A stretch of DNA of 54,831 nt from Actinomycetota bacterium (GTDB taxonomy: Bacteria > Actinomycetota > Acidimicrobiia > IMCC26256 > VFJJ01), in NCBI GenBank assembly GCA_009886115.1, contig VFJJ01000049.1, positions 1 to 54,831 of the forward strand, written 5' to 3'. Each line of letters begins with the position of its first letter. Position 1 is the first letter of the stretch. Positions 16,278-25,146 of this stretch are shown here, piece by piece. The position numbers and the translations under genes are program-made. The notes beneath the pieces are model-generated. The model did not search any database and was not told the origin of the DNA. It was given only the letters and a program-made list of their open reading frames with translations.

Positions 16278-18299
16278 GTGAAGACCGTCCCGTCGTCGAA
16301 GATCCGCAACGTCGCGTTGGTGGGCCACGGCCACTCCGGCAAGACGACCCTGGCCGAGGCCATGCTCTTCACGACCGGGGTGATTCCCCGGATGGGCAGC
16401 GTCGACGCCGGAACCACCGTGTGCGACTTCGACCCCGAAGAGCACAGCCGCCACTGCACCGTGTCGTTGGCCCTAGCCCCGCTCGAGGTCGACGGGCACA
16501 AGATCAACGTCATCGACACGCCGGGGTACGCCGATTTCATCGCCGACGCCGCTGCGGCGATGCGGGTGGCGGAGCTGGCTCTGTTCGTCGTGTCTGCGGT
16601 CGACGGCGTGGGCGTGCAGACCGAGATCCTCTGGAAGATGGCGGAAGCCAACGCGGTGCCCCGCGCCATCGTCGTCACCAAGCTCGACAAGGAACGGGCG
16701 TCGTTCGAGCGCACCCTCGAGCAGCTCCAGGCCCGCTTCGGCGCCGGGGTCGCCCCGCTCGAGCTGCCGATCGGCGAGGAGGGCGGATTCCGGGGCGTCG
16801 TCTCGCTGATCGACGACCTGGCCTTCACCTACAGCGGAGGTACCCCGACCGAGGTGCCCATCCCGGCCGAGCTGGCCGAGGAGGCTGCGACGCTGCGCAA
16901 CACGCTCGTCGAGGGGATCGTCGTGGCCGACGACGATCTCATGGAGCGCTATCTCATGGAGGACGACATCTCCACGAAGGAGTTGGCCAAGACCCTCGGG
17001 ATCGGCGTCGCCGCCGGATCGGTCTTCCCCGTGTTGTGCGTGAGCTCGACGAGCCAGATCGGCATCGACCGGGTGCTGCAGTTCCTGATCGACGCCGCTC
17101 CCGCGCCCGAGATGGCCGAGGGCCCGGCCGTCGCCACGGTCTTCAAGACGATCGTCGACTCCTACGTCGGGCGGATCAGCCTGTTCAAGGTGGTGCAGGG
17201 CACGGTGCGGCCCGACGCGCATCTCGTGAACGGGCGAACCGTCGTCGACGAGAAGCTGCACGCGCTGTTCTCGTTGCGGGGCAAGGAACAGCTCACGCTG
17301 GCCGAGGTCGTCCCCGGCGACATCGCTGCGGTGGCCAAGCTCGCCCACACCGGCACCGGCGACGTGCTCGGCGAGCGGGGCACCCAGATCACCGTGCCCC
17401 CGTTGGTGTTGCCCGAGCCGACCCTGCCGACGGCCATCCATCCCAAGTCGAAGAACGACGAGGACAAGCTGGCCAACGCCCTGCACCGCATCGTCGACGA
17501 AGACCCGGTGCTGCGCATCGAGCGCAACCCCGAGACCCACCAGACGATCCTGTGGGGGATGGGCGAGACCCACCTGAACATCACGATCGAGAAGCTGGCC
17601 CGCAAGTTCGGGGTGGCCGTCGAGCAGGAGCCGGTGCGGGTGCCGTACCGCGAGACGATCCTCACGATGGGCGACGCCGAGGGCAAGCACAAGAAGCAGT
17701 CGGGCGGCCACGGCCAGTACGGCGTGGCGTTCCTCAGGGTCGAGCCACTCCCACGCGGGATGGGCTTCCAGTTCGTCGACGCCATCGTGGGCGGCGCCAT
17801 CCCCCGCCAGTTCATCCCTGCGGTCGAGCGGGGCGTTCAGGAGACGATGGAGCGAGGCGGGGTGTTCGGCTTCCCCGTCGTCGACGTGAAGGTCACCTGC
17901 TACGACGGCAAGTACCACGCCGTCGACAGCTCGGAGATGTCGTTCCGGATGGCCGCGTCGCACGGCTTCAAGGACGCCATGGCCAAGGCCCAGCCGACCC
18001 TGCTCGAACCGGTGTCCGAGCTGTCGGTGATCGTGCCCGAGCAGTACCAGGGCGACATCATGGGCGATCTGAACTCCAAGCGGGGACGGGTGCAGGGCAC
18101 CAGCCCGGTCGGCGGCGGCGAGGTCGAGGTCAACGCCACCGCGCCCACGTCCGAGGTGTTGCGGTACTCGATCGACCTGCGTTCACTGACCCAGGGCCGG
18201 GGCCGCTTCGTCACGAAGCACTCGCACTACGACCCGCTGCCGGCCCATCTCGTCGACAAGGTCCGGTCGGAAGCCAAGGCCGTCCCCGACGCCCACTGA
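16278..18299 (+). CDS. Elongation factor G-like GTPase (EF-G2 type)
   Basis: 673 residues, with all five EF-G domains recognisable. G1 is LVGHGHSGKTTLAEAML, switch II is VIDTPGYADF, and the specificity motif is VTKLDK, with Thr in place of the usual Asn of NKxD. Domain IV-V parts include GHGQYGVAFLRVEP and VPEQYQGDIMGDLNSKRGRV. Actinobacteria carry such an EF-G paralogue besides FusA; its role, possibly in ribosome recycling or stress, is not settled, and it is not next to rpsL/tuf here. GTG start at 16278 after GGGAGG. It ends at a long inverted repeat and converges on the SGNH hydrolase gene. Confidence 0.9.
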   Translation: MKTVPSSKIRNVALVGHGHSGKTTLAEAMLFTTGVIPRMGSVDAGTTVCDFDPEEHSRHCTVSLALAPLEVDGHKINVIDTPGYADFIADAAAAMRVAELALFVVSAVDGVGVQTEILWKMAEANAVPRAIVVTKLDKERASFERTLEQLQARFGAGVAPLELPIGEEGGFRGVVSLIDDLAFTYSGGTPTEVPIPAELAEEAATLRNTLVEGIVVADDDLMERYLMEDDISTKELAKTLGIGVAAGSVFPVLCVSSTSQIGIDRVLQFLIDAAPAPEMAEGPAVATVFKTIVDSYVGRISLFKVVQGTVRPDAHLVNGRTVVDEKLHALFSLRGKEQLTLAEVVPGDIAAVAKLAHTGTGDVLGERGTQITVPPLVLPEPTLPTAIHPKSKNDEDKLANALHRIVDEDPVLRIERNPETHQTILWGMGETHLNITIEKLARKFGVAVEQEPVRVPYRETILTMGDAEGKHKKQSGGHGQYGVAFLRVEPLPRGMGFQFVDAIVGGAIPRQFIPAVERGVQETMERGGVFGFPVVDVKVTCYDGKYHAVDSSEMSFRMAASHGFKDAMAKAQPTLLEPVSELSVIVPEQYQGDIMGDLNSKRGRVQGTSPVGGGEVEVNATAPTSEVLRYSIDLRSLTQGRGRFVTKHSHYDPLPAHLVDKVRSEAKAVPDAH

Positions 18300-18301
18300 C
18301 C

Positions 18302-18348
18302 GGACCCCTCGAAACCCCGGACCCCTCGAAACCCCGGACCCCTCGAAA
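18302..18348. repeat. 17-bp tandem repeat after the EF-G gene
   Basis: The unit GGACCCCTCGAAACCCC occurs twice in full (18302, 18319) and once as 13 bases (18336), running directly into the terminator hairpin. Confidence 0.9.
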
Positions 18349-18392
18349 TTTGTGCAGAAATCGTCGCCTGGCGACGATTTCTGCACAAATTT
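18346..18392. terminator. Bidirectional terminator, 23-bp perfect stem
   Basis: The arm 18346-18368 (beginning AAATTTGTGCAGAAATCG) is the exact reverse complement of 18370-18392, with a single T between. The ends are AAATTT on both sides, so each direction has a short T-rich tail. It sits between convergent genes (EF-G and SGNH hydrolase). Confidence 0.8.
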
Positions 18393-18418
18393 GGGGATTG
18401 GGCGGGGCTGTGCGGCCG

Positions 18419-19693
18419 TCAGCGCCAGCCGCTGGCCTGCCAAGCGGCCCACACGGCGTCGGCGTACGCCTCGGCGCCATCGGCATTGGGGTGCACGCAG
18501 TCGACGCCGCTGACCCAGTTGGGATCGTCGCCCAGGTTGTGGCCGTCTGCGCAGTAGGGGTGGATGCTGTCGAGCGCATCAAGCGCCCACCCGGTCCCCT
18601 CGGGGAGCAGCGACTCCGGCACCCAGTCGGCCAGCCCCCGATCGCGCAGCGCGTCGGGACCCCAGCCATTGGGCGCTCCATGGCCCACGAACATCGGCGC
18701 CACGTCGACGAGCGCCACACGGCCCGCCGGGAACGAGCGGACAGCCTCGCCGATCACGCCGTTGAGCTGCTCGACCACGGCGCTGGACGCGGCCCGGAAA
18801 CACGGACCGGAGCATCCGGGGACGCCCACGGGGTCGTCGGCCGTCGGATCGTGGTACGTCGTGACCACCACCCGGGCCCCGGTCCCGTCGAGCAGGCGGG
18901 CGATGGCTCGCCGGAGGTCGGCGCGGAGTCGAGACAACCGTGCGTCGACGGTCGCCTGATCGAGCACGCCTCCGGGTAGCAGTCGCTCGGGGTGGGTGAA
19001 GCCCAGGTCGTTGGCCCCGATGGTGATCGTCACCAGGCCGGGGTTGCGGGCTCGGGCCTGGTCGATCTGACCTCCCGGGCTCAGCATGTCGACGACCGTC
19101 GCCCCGCTGCAGGCCAGCAGCTGATAGCTGCGCCCGAGCGCCTGCGTGCTCCAGCGGGCGAAGAAGCGGCCGGGATAGGAGGCGTCCCGAGCCCGCCAGC
19201 AGGGGTCGGTGCGCTCGTAGTCGTACCAGTCGAGCCCATGGCCCGCCGGCACCGAATCGCCCAGCGCCAGGTACTCGCCCGAGTGGGCGGGCGCCCGCAC
19301 CACGAGGTTCAGGGTCGCGCTGGCCCGACGTCCGCCGGGGTCGTGGGCGATGAGCCGGACGGCCCGACGCCCGATGTGGGCAGCGGTCGGGGTCCACGTG
19401 AACGTGGCGGTCGAACCGTCGAACACCGCACCCTGCGGGAGTCCGACGACCGACCACGTCAGCGGATCGCCATCGGGATCGAACGCCTCGATCGTCACGA
19501 GTGCCGGCTGATCGGTGACCAGGACCGGCACGCTCGGGACCGAGACGACCGGAGCGCGCTGAGCCGACCGGACCGGTCCGGCCCACGCCGCCGATGTGCC
19601 GGCGGCCGTCCAGGGAATCCCAGGGACGCCGGCCACGGGGACGACGAGCGATGTCATCAGCCCGGCGGCGATCACGGCGAGCGTGGTGCGCAT
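18419..19693 (-). CDS. Secreted SGNH/GDSL-type hydrolase with N-terminal Ig/cadherin-like domain
   Basis: About 424 residues. A signal peptide (MRTTLAVIAAGLMTSLVVP) is followed by a beta-sandwich domain at about 60-140, with EAFDPDGDPLTWSVVGLPQG and FTWTPTAAHIGRRAV typical of putative-Ig/cadherin-like repeats. The SGNH hydrolase has block I LALGDSVPAGHG (Ser), the Gly block LLACSGATVVDML, block III TIGANDLGFT (Asn) and the Asp/His pair in GVDCVHPNADG. Cysteines in CWRARD, CSGPCFRA and HPYCADGH suggest disulphides. Probably an esterase or lipase acting on cell-envelope or external esters. Start ATG 19693 or GTG 19702. Confidence 0.9.
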   Translation of the reverse strand: MRTTLAVIAAGLMTSLVVPVAGVPGIPWTAAGTSAAWAGPVRSAQRAPVVSVPSVPVLVTDQPALVTIEAFDPDGDPLTWSVVGLPQGAVFDGSTATFTWTPTAAHIGRRAVRLIAHDPGGRRASATLNLVVRAPAHSGEYLALGDSVPAGHGLDWYDYERTDPCWRARDASYPGRFFARWSTQALGRSYQLLACSGATVVDMLSPGGQIDQARARNPGLVTITIGANDLGFTHPERLLPGGVLDQATVDARLSRLRADLRRAIARLLDGTGARVVVTTYHDPTADDPVGVPGCSGPCFRAASSAVVEQLNGVIGEAVRSFPAGRVALVDVAPMFVGHGAPNGWGPDALRDRGLADWVPESLLPEGTGWALDALDSIHPYCADGHNLGDDPNWVSGVDCVHPNADGAEAYADAVWAAWQASGWR

Positions 19694-19814
19694 GCGTTGC
19701 ACGCCGGAATGGTAGGCGCAGCGGCCGCCCATCCGGCTTCGGGCTCGCGCCCGACCGGTCGGTAGATTCCGCCCCTGCATCGAGCGTCGCTTCACGACCA
19801 GACGGGGGCCGAGC

Positions 19815-20711
19815 ATGGCGGAGATCGGGTTCGACAACAGGGTGGCGATCGTCACCGGTGCCGGCGGCGGGCTGGGTCGCTGCCACGCGCTCGAGCTGGC
19901 CCGACGGGGTGCCCGGGTCGTCGTGAACGACCTCGGCGTCGCCAAGGACGGGGGCGGATCGTCCCTCAGCCCGGCCCAGCAGGTCGTGGCCGAGATCGAG
20001 GCCCTCGGCGGCGAGGCGGTCACCGACGGCCACAGCGTCGCCACCCCCGAGGGCGGCGCCGCGATCGTCCAGGCGGCCATCGATGCCTTCGGCCGGATCG
20101 ACATCGTGGTCAACAACGCGGGCATCCTGCGCGACAAGACGTTCGCCAAGATGGAGCCGGCCGACGTCGACGCTGTGTTCGACGTGCACCTCAAGGGGGC
20201 GTTCAACGTCACGAGGCCGGCCTGGATCTGCATGCGCGAGCAGAACTACGGGCGCATCGTGATGACCGCGTCGAACGCCGGGATCCTCGGCAACTTCGGC
20301 CAGACCAACTACGGCACGGCCAAGATGGGCCTCGTCGGGATGACCAACGTGCTGGCGGTCGAGGGCGCCAAGTACAACATCCGGGTCAACGCCATCGCCC
20401 CCGTCGCCGCCACCCGCATGACCGACGGCCTGATGGGCGACCTGACGAGCGCCATCGATCCGGCGCTGGTGAGCCCGGTGGTGGCCTATCTCGCGTCCGA
20501 GGCCTGTGAGGTGACCGGCGAGGTGTATTCCTGCGCTGGCGGCACCGTGGCCCGGTTCTTCGTCGGACTGACCCAGGGCATCTACGACCGTGGGCTCACC
20601 GCCGAGGCTGTTCGCGACCGGCTCGCCGAGATCCGTGACGAGACGGGCTACGACGCCTTCGCCGACAACAAGGGTGAGATCAAGAAGCTCGCCCGCATCC
20701 TCGGCGGCTGA
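19815..20711 (+). CDS. SDR family dehydrogenase, 3-hydroxyacyl-CoA dehydrogenase (MFE-2-like)
   Basis: 298 residues. The NAD site is VTGAGGGLGRCHALEL with NDLGV and a Ser-rich insert (AKDGGGSSLSPAQQVV) typical of the dehydrogenase domain of type-2 multifunctional beta-oxidation enzymes. NNAGILRDKTFAKM and the catalytic group in SNAG...NYGTAKMGLVG (Ser, Tyr, Lys) are present. The C-terminus GYDAFADNKGEIKKLARIL is longer than in plain SDRs. It likely oxidises a 3-hydroxyacyl-CoA. It is transcribed alone; neighbours are the divergent SGNH gene and a converging ABC permease. Confidence 0.87.
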   Translation: MAEIGFDNRVAIVTGAGGGLGRCHALELARRGARVVVNDLGVAKDGGGSSLSPAQQVVAEIEALGGEAVTDGHSVATPEGGAAIVQAAIDAFGRIDIVVNNAGILRDKTFAKMEPADVDAVFDVHLKGAFNVTRPAWICMREQNYGRIVMTASNAGILGNFGQTNYGTAKMGLVGMTNVLAVEGAKYNIRVNAIAPVAATRMTDGLMGDLTSAIDPALVSPVVAYLASEACEVTGEVYSCAGGTVARFFVGLTQGIYDRGLTAEAVRDRLAEIRDETGYDAFADNKGEIKKLARILGG

Positions 20712-20869
20712 TCGAGGTCACGACCGTGAACCCGTCAGCGTCATCCAAGCCCATCGAGCCCATCGAGCCCATCGACGAAGCGCTCGTGCGCGACCCCGCC
20801 CGGCCCGCCGGGACGCTGACCTGCTGACGCTCGGGCAGGCTCACACGCTCACGGCACGCCGCGACCGGA

Positions 20870-21571
20870 TCACGACGGTGGGACGTCTCCGTGACGTTCG
20901 ATGGTGATGTGCCGAGCCAGGAAGATCCGGGCGACGACCAGCAACGCCAGCCCGTAGCCCACCGTCAGCAGGAGCGGGCCGGTGATCGCTCCGTCACCGC
21001 CGGCGCCGACGTCGACGAGCTGCCTCGGGCCGTAGAACGGGAGCAGCTTCGACGCCAGAGCGTCGGGGCTCGCGGCGAGTTGCATTCCCACGACCCCGAT
21101 GAGCACCAACGTCCCCTCGAGCTCGCGAGGCAGCGCCGCTCCGACTGCAAGCCCGAAGGGAACGGCCTGGAACGCGACCGTCACCACGGCGAACCCGAGT
21201 AGCCACGGACGCTCGGGATGCGAGACGAGTCCCATCAACGTCGCGAAGCCGACGGCGATCACCAGCCCGAACGGTCCGAGGAACAGCAGCCGTCCGAGCA
21301 GCAGCTCGATCGGGCGATAGCCGCACAGCAGCAGCCGTTGATCGACCTCACGCGACGACAGCACCGAGAACAGCGTCGCCCCCGCGATCGAGAACGCCAT
21401 GCCCACGCCGCCGGCGACGAAGGCATCCGAGCTCCCATCGCTCGTCTCACTCGCCGCCGAGAGGTAGAAGCTCAAGGGCAACACGATGAGCAACCCGATC
21501 GCGACGTGATGACCCAGGAGGTCGCGCCCGTGCATCTCGGCCATCGTCACGACCCGTCGCAGCGAGTTCAT
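20870..21571 (-). CDS. ABC transporter permease subunit (small, ABC-2/CcmB-like)
   Basis: 233 residues with about six hydrophobic segments, among them LLGHHVAIGLLIVLPLSFYL, VGMAFSIAGATLFSVL, FLGPFGLVIAVGFATLMGLV and VGYGLALLVVARIFLAR. No signal peptide. Its start overlaps the stop of the upstream ATPase gene by 4 bp (ATGA), so the two make one exporter. Substrate unknown. The family is assigned only from topology and partner. Confidence 0.78.
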   Translation of the reverse strand: MNSLRRVVTMAEMHGRDLLGHHVAIGLLIVLPLSFYLSAASETSDGSSDAFVAGGVGMAFSIAGATLFSVLSSREVDQRLLLCGYRPIELLLGRLLFLGPFGLVIAVGFATLMGLVSHPERPWLLGFAVVTVAFQAVPFGLAVGAALPRELEGTLVLIGVVGMQLAASPDALASKLLPFYGPRQLVDVGAGGDGAITGPLLLTVGYGLALLVVARIFLARHITIERHGDVPPS

Positions 21572-22257
21572 GGGGAACGCTCGGCCCGCGACGGATGCGC
21601 CGGCAGCTCGATGACCCGATCGACCCGATCGAGCTCAGCCAACATGTGGGTCACGACGACCACCGCCTTGCCGGCTCGGCGCCACGTCTCGCAGTGGTCC
21701 CAGAAGTTGATGTAGGTCCCGTGGTCGAAACCCTGGTAGGGCTCGTCGAGGAGCAGCACGCTCGGATCGGCGAGCAACGCCAAGGCCAGGTTGAGCTTCT
21801 GTCGCGTCCCCCCCGAGAGATCGCGGGTGACGAGCTTCTCGCGGAGCGGGAAGTCGAACTCGCCCAGGATCGCCCGTCCGCGGCGGAGCGCCTCGTCGCG
21901 ACCCATCCCCGCGCCCCGGCCGAACATCACCAGGTGGTCATCAGCCGTGAGCAGCTCGAACAGCCCGGCGGCCTGGGGGCAGTACCCGATGCGTCCCCGC
22001 ACACCGACGGTCCCCGTGTGGGCGCGAAGCAGGCCGGCGCAGATGCGCAGGAGCGTGGTCTTGCCCGCGCCGTTCTCGCCGGTGAGCGCCACGACCTGGC
22101 CCGCGTGCACCTCGAGGTCGACACCCTCGAGGATGACCGTACGCCCGTAGCGCCGCCCGACCCCGCGGGCGACGAGATGGCGGTCGGGCGGTTCGAAGGC
22201 ATCGAGCGGCTCGTGCGCAGAGCGTGGGTCCACGGTCCCGATCGTTGCACCCGACAC
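21568..22257 (-). CDS. ABC transporter ATP-binding protein
   Basis: 229 residues. Walker A is LTGENGAGKTTLLRI, the Q-loop is GYCPQAAGLFELLTADDHL, the signature is DLSGGTRQKLNLALALL, Walker B is VLLLDEPYQGFD, and the switch His is in VVVVTHML. FELLTADDHL is typical of ABC-2 type exporters. It is coupled by ATGA overlap to the permease downstream. The start may be internal to the 5' part; the first 25 residues are not conserved-looking. Confidence 0.9.
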   Translation of the reverse strand: MSGATIGTVDPRSAHEPLDAFEPPDRHLVARGVGRRYGRTVILEGVDLEVHAGQVVALTGENGAGKTTLLRICAGLLRAHTGTVGVRGRIGYCPQAAGLFELLTADDHLVMFGRGAGMGRDEALRRGRAILGEFDFPLREKLVTRDLSGGTRQKLNLALALLADPSVLLLDEPYQGFDHGTYINFWDHCETWRRAGKAVVVVTHMLAELDRVDRVIELPAHPSRAERSP

Positions 22258-22374
22258 GGCCGTTGGTCAGCTCGGGATTTCCTCCCGTCGGCTCGTTCAC
22301 GAATCCACGGCCAACCAGACCCGTCACCGCCACGGACACTCAAGTGGTCAGAACAGGGGGTTGATAGTAAGTTC

Positions 22375-23562
22375 ATGCTTGTGAATCGATATGAGGAGTC
22401 GCATCCCTGGATCACGTTCAAGGCCACCGACATCAACGATCTCGGACCGAGCACCTGGATGCTCCTCGGCGAGGCTCGATCGAAATGCGAGCACCTGGCC
22501 GGGACGCCCCTTCGGCCCGACATCGCCCGTCAGCTGTATGAGGTCACGTTGGTCAAGGGCGCCCAGGCAACGACGGCGATCGAGGGCAACACCCTGACTG
22601 AGGACCAGGTGGCCGGCATCTTGCACGGCACGTTCACGGCGCCGCCGTCGCGGGCGTACCAACAGCGCGAGGTCCAAAACGTGCTCGACGCGCTCACGAA
22701 CATCGACGCCCAGGTGATGCTCGGCGAACAGCTGCCAGTCACGTCGGCACTGATCTGTGGGTACAACCGCCAGATCCTCGAAGGTACCGAGTTCGAGGCC
22801 CACGTGGTCCCGGGCCGGGTACGCGACTACTCCGTGACGGTTTCGGGGTATCGCGGCGCACCCGCCGAAAACTGCGGGCACCTCGTCGAGCGCCTCGCTG
22901 AATGGCTCGAAGGCGACACGTTCCGCTCGCGCGATCCTGAGATCCAGTTCGCGCTGGCTGTGGCGTCGGCCGTCTACGCGCATCTTTACATCGCCTGGAT
23001 CCATCCCTTCGGCGACGGGAACGGGCGAACGGCGCGGCTGCTCGAGTTCCTGATCTTCGCCCGGTGCGGGATGGTCCCACTCCCGGCCGCCCATCTCCTG
23101 TCGAATCACTACAACCTGACCCGGGACCGGTACTACCGGGAGCTGGGCGAGTCGAGCCGGACCGGTCGCACCACCAACTTCCTGGCCTATGCGCTCCAGG
23201 GCTTCGTCGATGGCGTCCGCGACCAGATCGCCAGCGTGCGCGAGCAGCAACTCAGCGTGACGTGGACCAACTTCGTGCACGAGACCATGGGGCTGTTCCC
23301 CACGAGCCCGAGTCGCGAACGCCAGCGGGCACTCGTGCTGGCGATGAGGTCTGGCAAGGTCATCTCGCGTTCCGAGCTCAGCGGCCTGACCCCGAAGCTG
23401 GCCGCGCTCTACGCCAAGGCCGGTCCCAGAACGCTCAGCCGCGACCTGAACCGGCTCCGCGACGCCCAACTCATCCTCAAGCGAGGGACGGGCTGGCAGT
23501 CGAACGACGCCATCATCAAGGCGTTCCTGCCTCCGATGGCCCACGGCGATCCGAACCCCTGA
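22375..23562 (+). CDS. fic: Fic domain protein (class II, N-terminal inhibitory helix)
   Basis: 395 residues. The Fic core IHPFGDGNGRTARLLEF (residues 209-225) has the catalytic His210 and anion-hole GNGR, so it should transfer AMP or another nucleotide to hydroxyl side chains. The motif TTAIEGN (66-72) fits the autoinhibitory S/TxxxEG/N helix, here before the Fic domain, so no separate antitoxin is needed. The C-terminal part has a winged-helix-like segment (RTLSRDLNRLRDAQLILKRG) that may bind DNA. The ATG at 22375 is preferred; upstream codons belong to the divergent ABC gene region. An AbrB/PIN pair follows 72 bp downstream. Confidence 0.92.
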   Translation: MLVNRYEESHPWITFKATDINDLGPSTWMLLGEARSKCEHLAGTPLRPDIARQLYEVTLVKGAQATTAIEGNTLTEDQVAGILHGTFTAPPSRAYQQREVQNVLDALTNIDAQVMLGEQLPVTSALICGYNRQILEGTEFEAHVVPGRVRDYSVTVSGYRGAPAENCGHLVERLAEWLEGDTFRSRDPEIQFALAVASAVYAHLYIAWIHPFGDGNGRTARLLEFLIFARCGMVPLPAAHLLSNHYNLTRDRYYRELGESSRTGRTTNFLAYALQGFVDGVRDQIASVREQQLSVTWTNFVHETMGLFPTSPSRERQRALVLAMRSGKVISRSELSGLTPKLAALYAKAGPRTLSRDLNRLRDAQLILKRGTGWQSNDAIIKAFLPPMAHGDPNP

Positions 23563-23634
23563 CCCGTCGAAACCGTCGCAACCGGCGACAAGGCAACCGT
23601 GTCAAAGCACCTTGTGGACGTGTACATTCGCCAG

Positions 23635-23877
23635 ATGTCGATCTCGGAGTTCCGGGTGTCGCGACGAGGCCAGATGGCGTTGCCGGCCGAGGCTCGCCGC
23701 CGGTGGGAGCTCGTCGAGGGCGGCTCGGTCGAGGTCGTCGACCTGGGCGAGGCCCTCCTCATCGTCCCAGCCGCCCGGGGCGGGCTCCGGTCGCTCCTGC
23801 ACAGCGCGGTCGAAGCTGCCGGGGGCTACCAGGCGCTGGCCGCGTCGGTCGCCGCCGACGATCCCGACCTCGTCTGA
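23635..23877 (+). CDS. AbrB/MazE-type antitoxin (VapB-like)
   Basis: 80 residues from ATG 23635, with a GTG at 23599 also possible. The swapped-hairpin AbrB fold shows in FRVSRRGQMALPAEARRRWE followed by GGSVEVVDLGEALLIVPA. The C-terminal part ends in a helix and an acidic tail (AADDPDLV) that would wrap the toxin. It is followed 47 bp later by a PIN-domain gene, the usual order for an antitoxin-toxin pair, and probably represses its own promoter. Confidence 0.85.
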   Translation: MSISEFRVSRRGQMALPAEARRRWELVEGGSVEVVDLGEALLIVPAARGGLRSLLHSAVEAAGGYQALAASVAADDPDLV

Positions 23878-23924
23878 GCGGTGTCAGCCTGTGAGCGGTG
23901 TGAACCCCTCAGCGGTGTGAGCCA

Positions 23925-24371
23925 GTGAGCCGCGGCGACATCGTCATCGACGACCACCTCCTGCTGCGCATGATCCTGGGCGACGAACCCGCCGCGTTGC
24001 GCCCGAGGGGAGGGCGACTGTCGACGACCGGGCTCTGGTACCACCGCCTCGGCCGAGCGCTCGCCAACCCGACGGTGACCGGCGTCATGTCGAGATCGCT
24101 CGGCGACGCCTACCCCGGCATGGGCGCGGCCGCCGTCCGGGCGATCACCGCGCTGCCCGATTCCGTCGGGCTCGTCTCGCTTCGTGAGCTGGCCTGGCCG
24201 ATGGCGCAACTGGTTGCTGACGGCCTGCGCCTGAACCTGCTCACGCTCGAAGCTCTGGCCGCGGCCGAGCACCTCGAGGCCGAGCTGTGCCTCGCTGCCG
24301 CCGACGAGAACCCACCGCTCCTCGAGGCCGCCACCCACCGAGGTGTCCCGATCCGCCTCATCGCCGCCTGA
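23925..24371 (+). CDS. PIN-domain ribonuclease toxin (VapC-like)
   Basis: 148 residues. The N-terminal acid is in VIDDHLLLRMILGDEP. The mid helix carries further acidic residues (LRELAWPMAQLV; TLEALAAAEHLEAEL) and the end has AAADENPPLLEAA, together a plausible acidic quartet for a Mg-dependent RNase. GTG start at 23925. The sequence is more divergent than classic VapC. The AbrB antitoxin directly upstream is the main support. It lies beside a Fic gene, so this stretch is a small toxin-like cluster. Confidence 0.78.
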   Translation: MSRGDIVIDDHLLLRMILGDEPAALRPRGGRLSTTGLWYHRLGRALANPTVTGVMSRSLGDAYPGMGAAAVRAITALPDSVGLVSLRELAWPMAQLVADGLRLNLLTLEALAAAEHLEAELCLAAADENPPLLEAATHRGVPIRLIAA

Positions 24372-24514
24372 CGGTCAGCGGACGGAGCCCTCGGCTCGGA
24401 GCCGCTCGGCCACACCGATCGCGTAGCCCACCCCGTGTCCGCAGGTACCTCTGCTGCTTCATGGGTCACCCTCGGGTCCCACCGTGAAGCGGTCGACCAC
24501 GGTGGGGAACCGCG

Positions 24515-25012
24515 CTATGAGAACTGGGACCAGTCTTCGGGGTTGTCCTGGGTCATGGTGCCGTTGACGCGGCCGCTGAAGGCGTCGACTTGCACGAGGC
24601 CTCGCTTCGACGGCGGCTCGTCGGCGCTGTAGAGGAGGATCCGCCATTCGGGGCGGCTGCGCCAGCCCCGCCAGGCCATGCCGGCCGAGGCGTGCCCGAC
24701 CGGGAAGCCCACGGTTCGGGTGGCGATCACCAGGGCGTCGGTCTCGTCGAGCTTCACGTCCCAGGCTGTGACGTGGTGGTAGAGCCCGATCACCCCGAGC
24801 AGCACGGCCACCATCGCCAGGCCCCGGTTGTCGGACAGCAGCCAGCCGCCGGCGCACAGCGCAGCGACGATCAGGTGCAGGGTGCCCGCCGTGCGGCGGC
24901 GCTTGATGTTGGGGAACTGGTAGGGCCCGACGAGCCCGGTGACGTCGAGCTCGGCCGGGAGCACGTCGCCTTCGGGCTCGGTGTCGACCGTGGTGACGTC
25001 TTCGTGTGCCAT
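24515..25012 (-). CDS. Conserved-looking membrane protein, two TM helices
   Basis: 165 residues. An acidic N-terminus (DVTTVDTEPEGDVLPAELDV) leads to two adjacent hydrophobic helices (TLHLIVAALCAGGWLLSD and AMVAVLLGVIGLYHHVTA). A soluble C-terminal domain of about 75 residues (VIATRTVGFPVGH, WRILLYSADEPPSKRGLVQV) follows. No known domain recognised. It is divergent from the cyclase-family gene with a 134-bp gap. Confidence 0.75.
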   Translation of the reverse strand: MAHEDVTTVDTEPEGDVLPAELDVTGLVGPYQFPNIKRRRTAGTLHLIVAALCAGGWLLSDNRGLAMVAVLLGVIGLYHHVTAWDVKLDETDALVIATRTVGFPVGHASAGMAWRGWRSRPEWRILLYSADEPPSKRGLVQVDAFSGRVNGTMTQDNPEDWSQFS

Positions 25013-25146
25013 TGGCGCCAGCGTCGCCGCCCCGGCTCGGTCGGGGCAAACCGTGGAGACCGTGGAGACCGTGAAGACCGTGCGGACGGGCGAGCGGCGC
25101 GACAGACTGACCCCGGTATCGGCATCGACGACAGGGAGCGCAGCAC

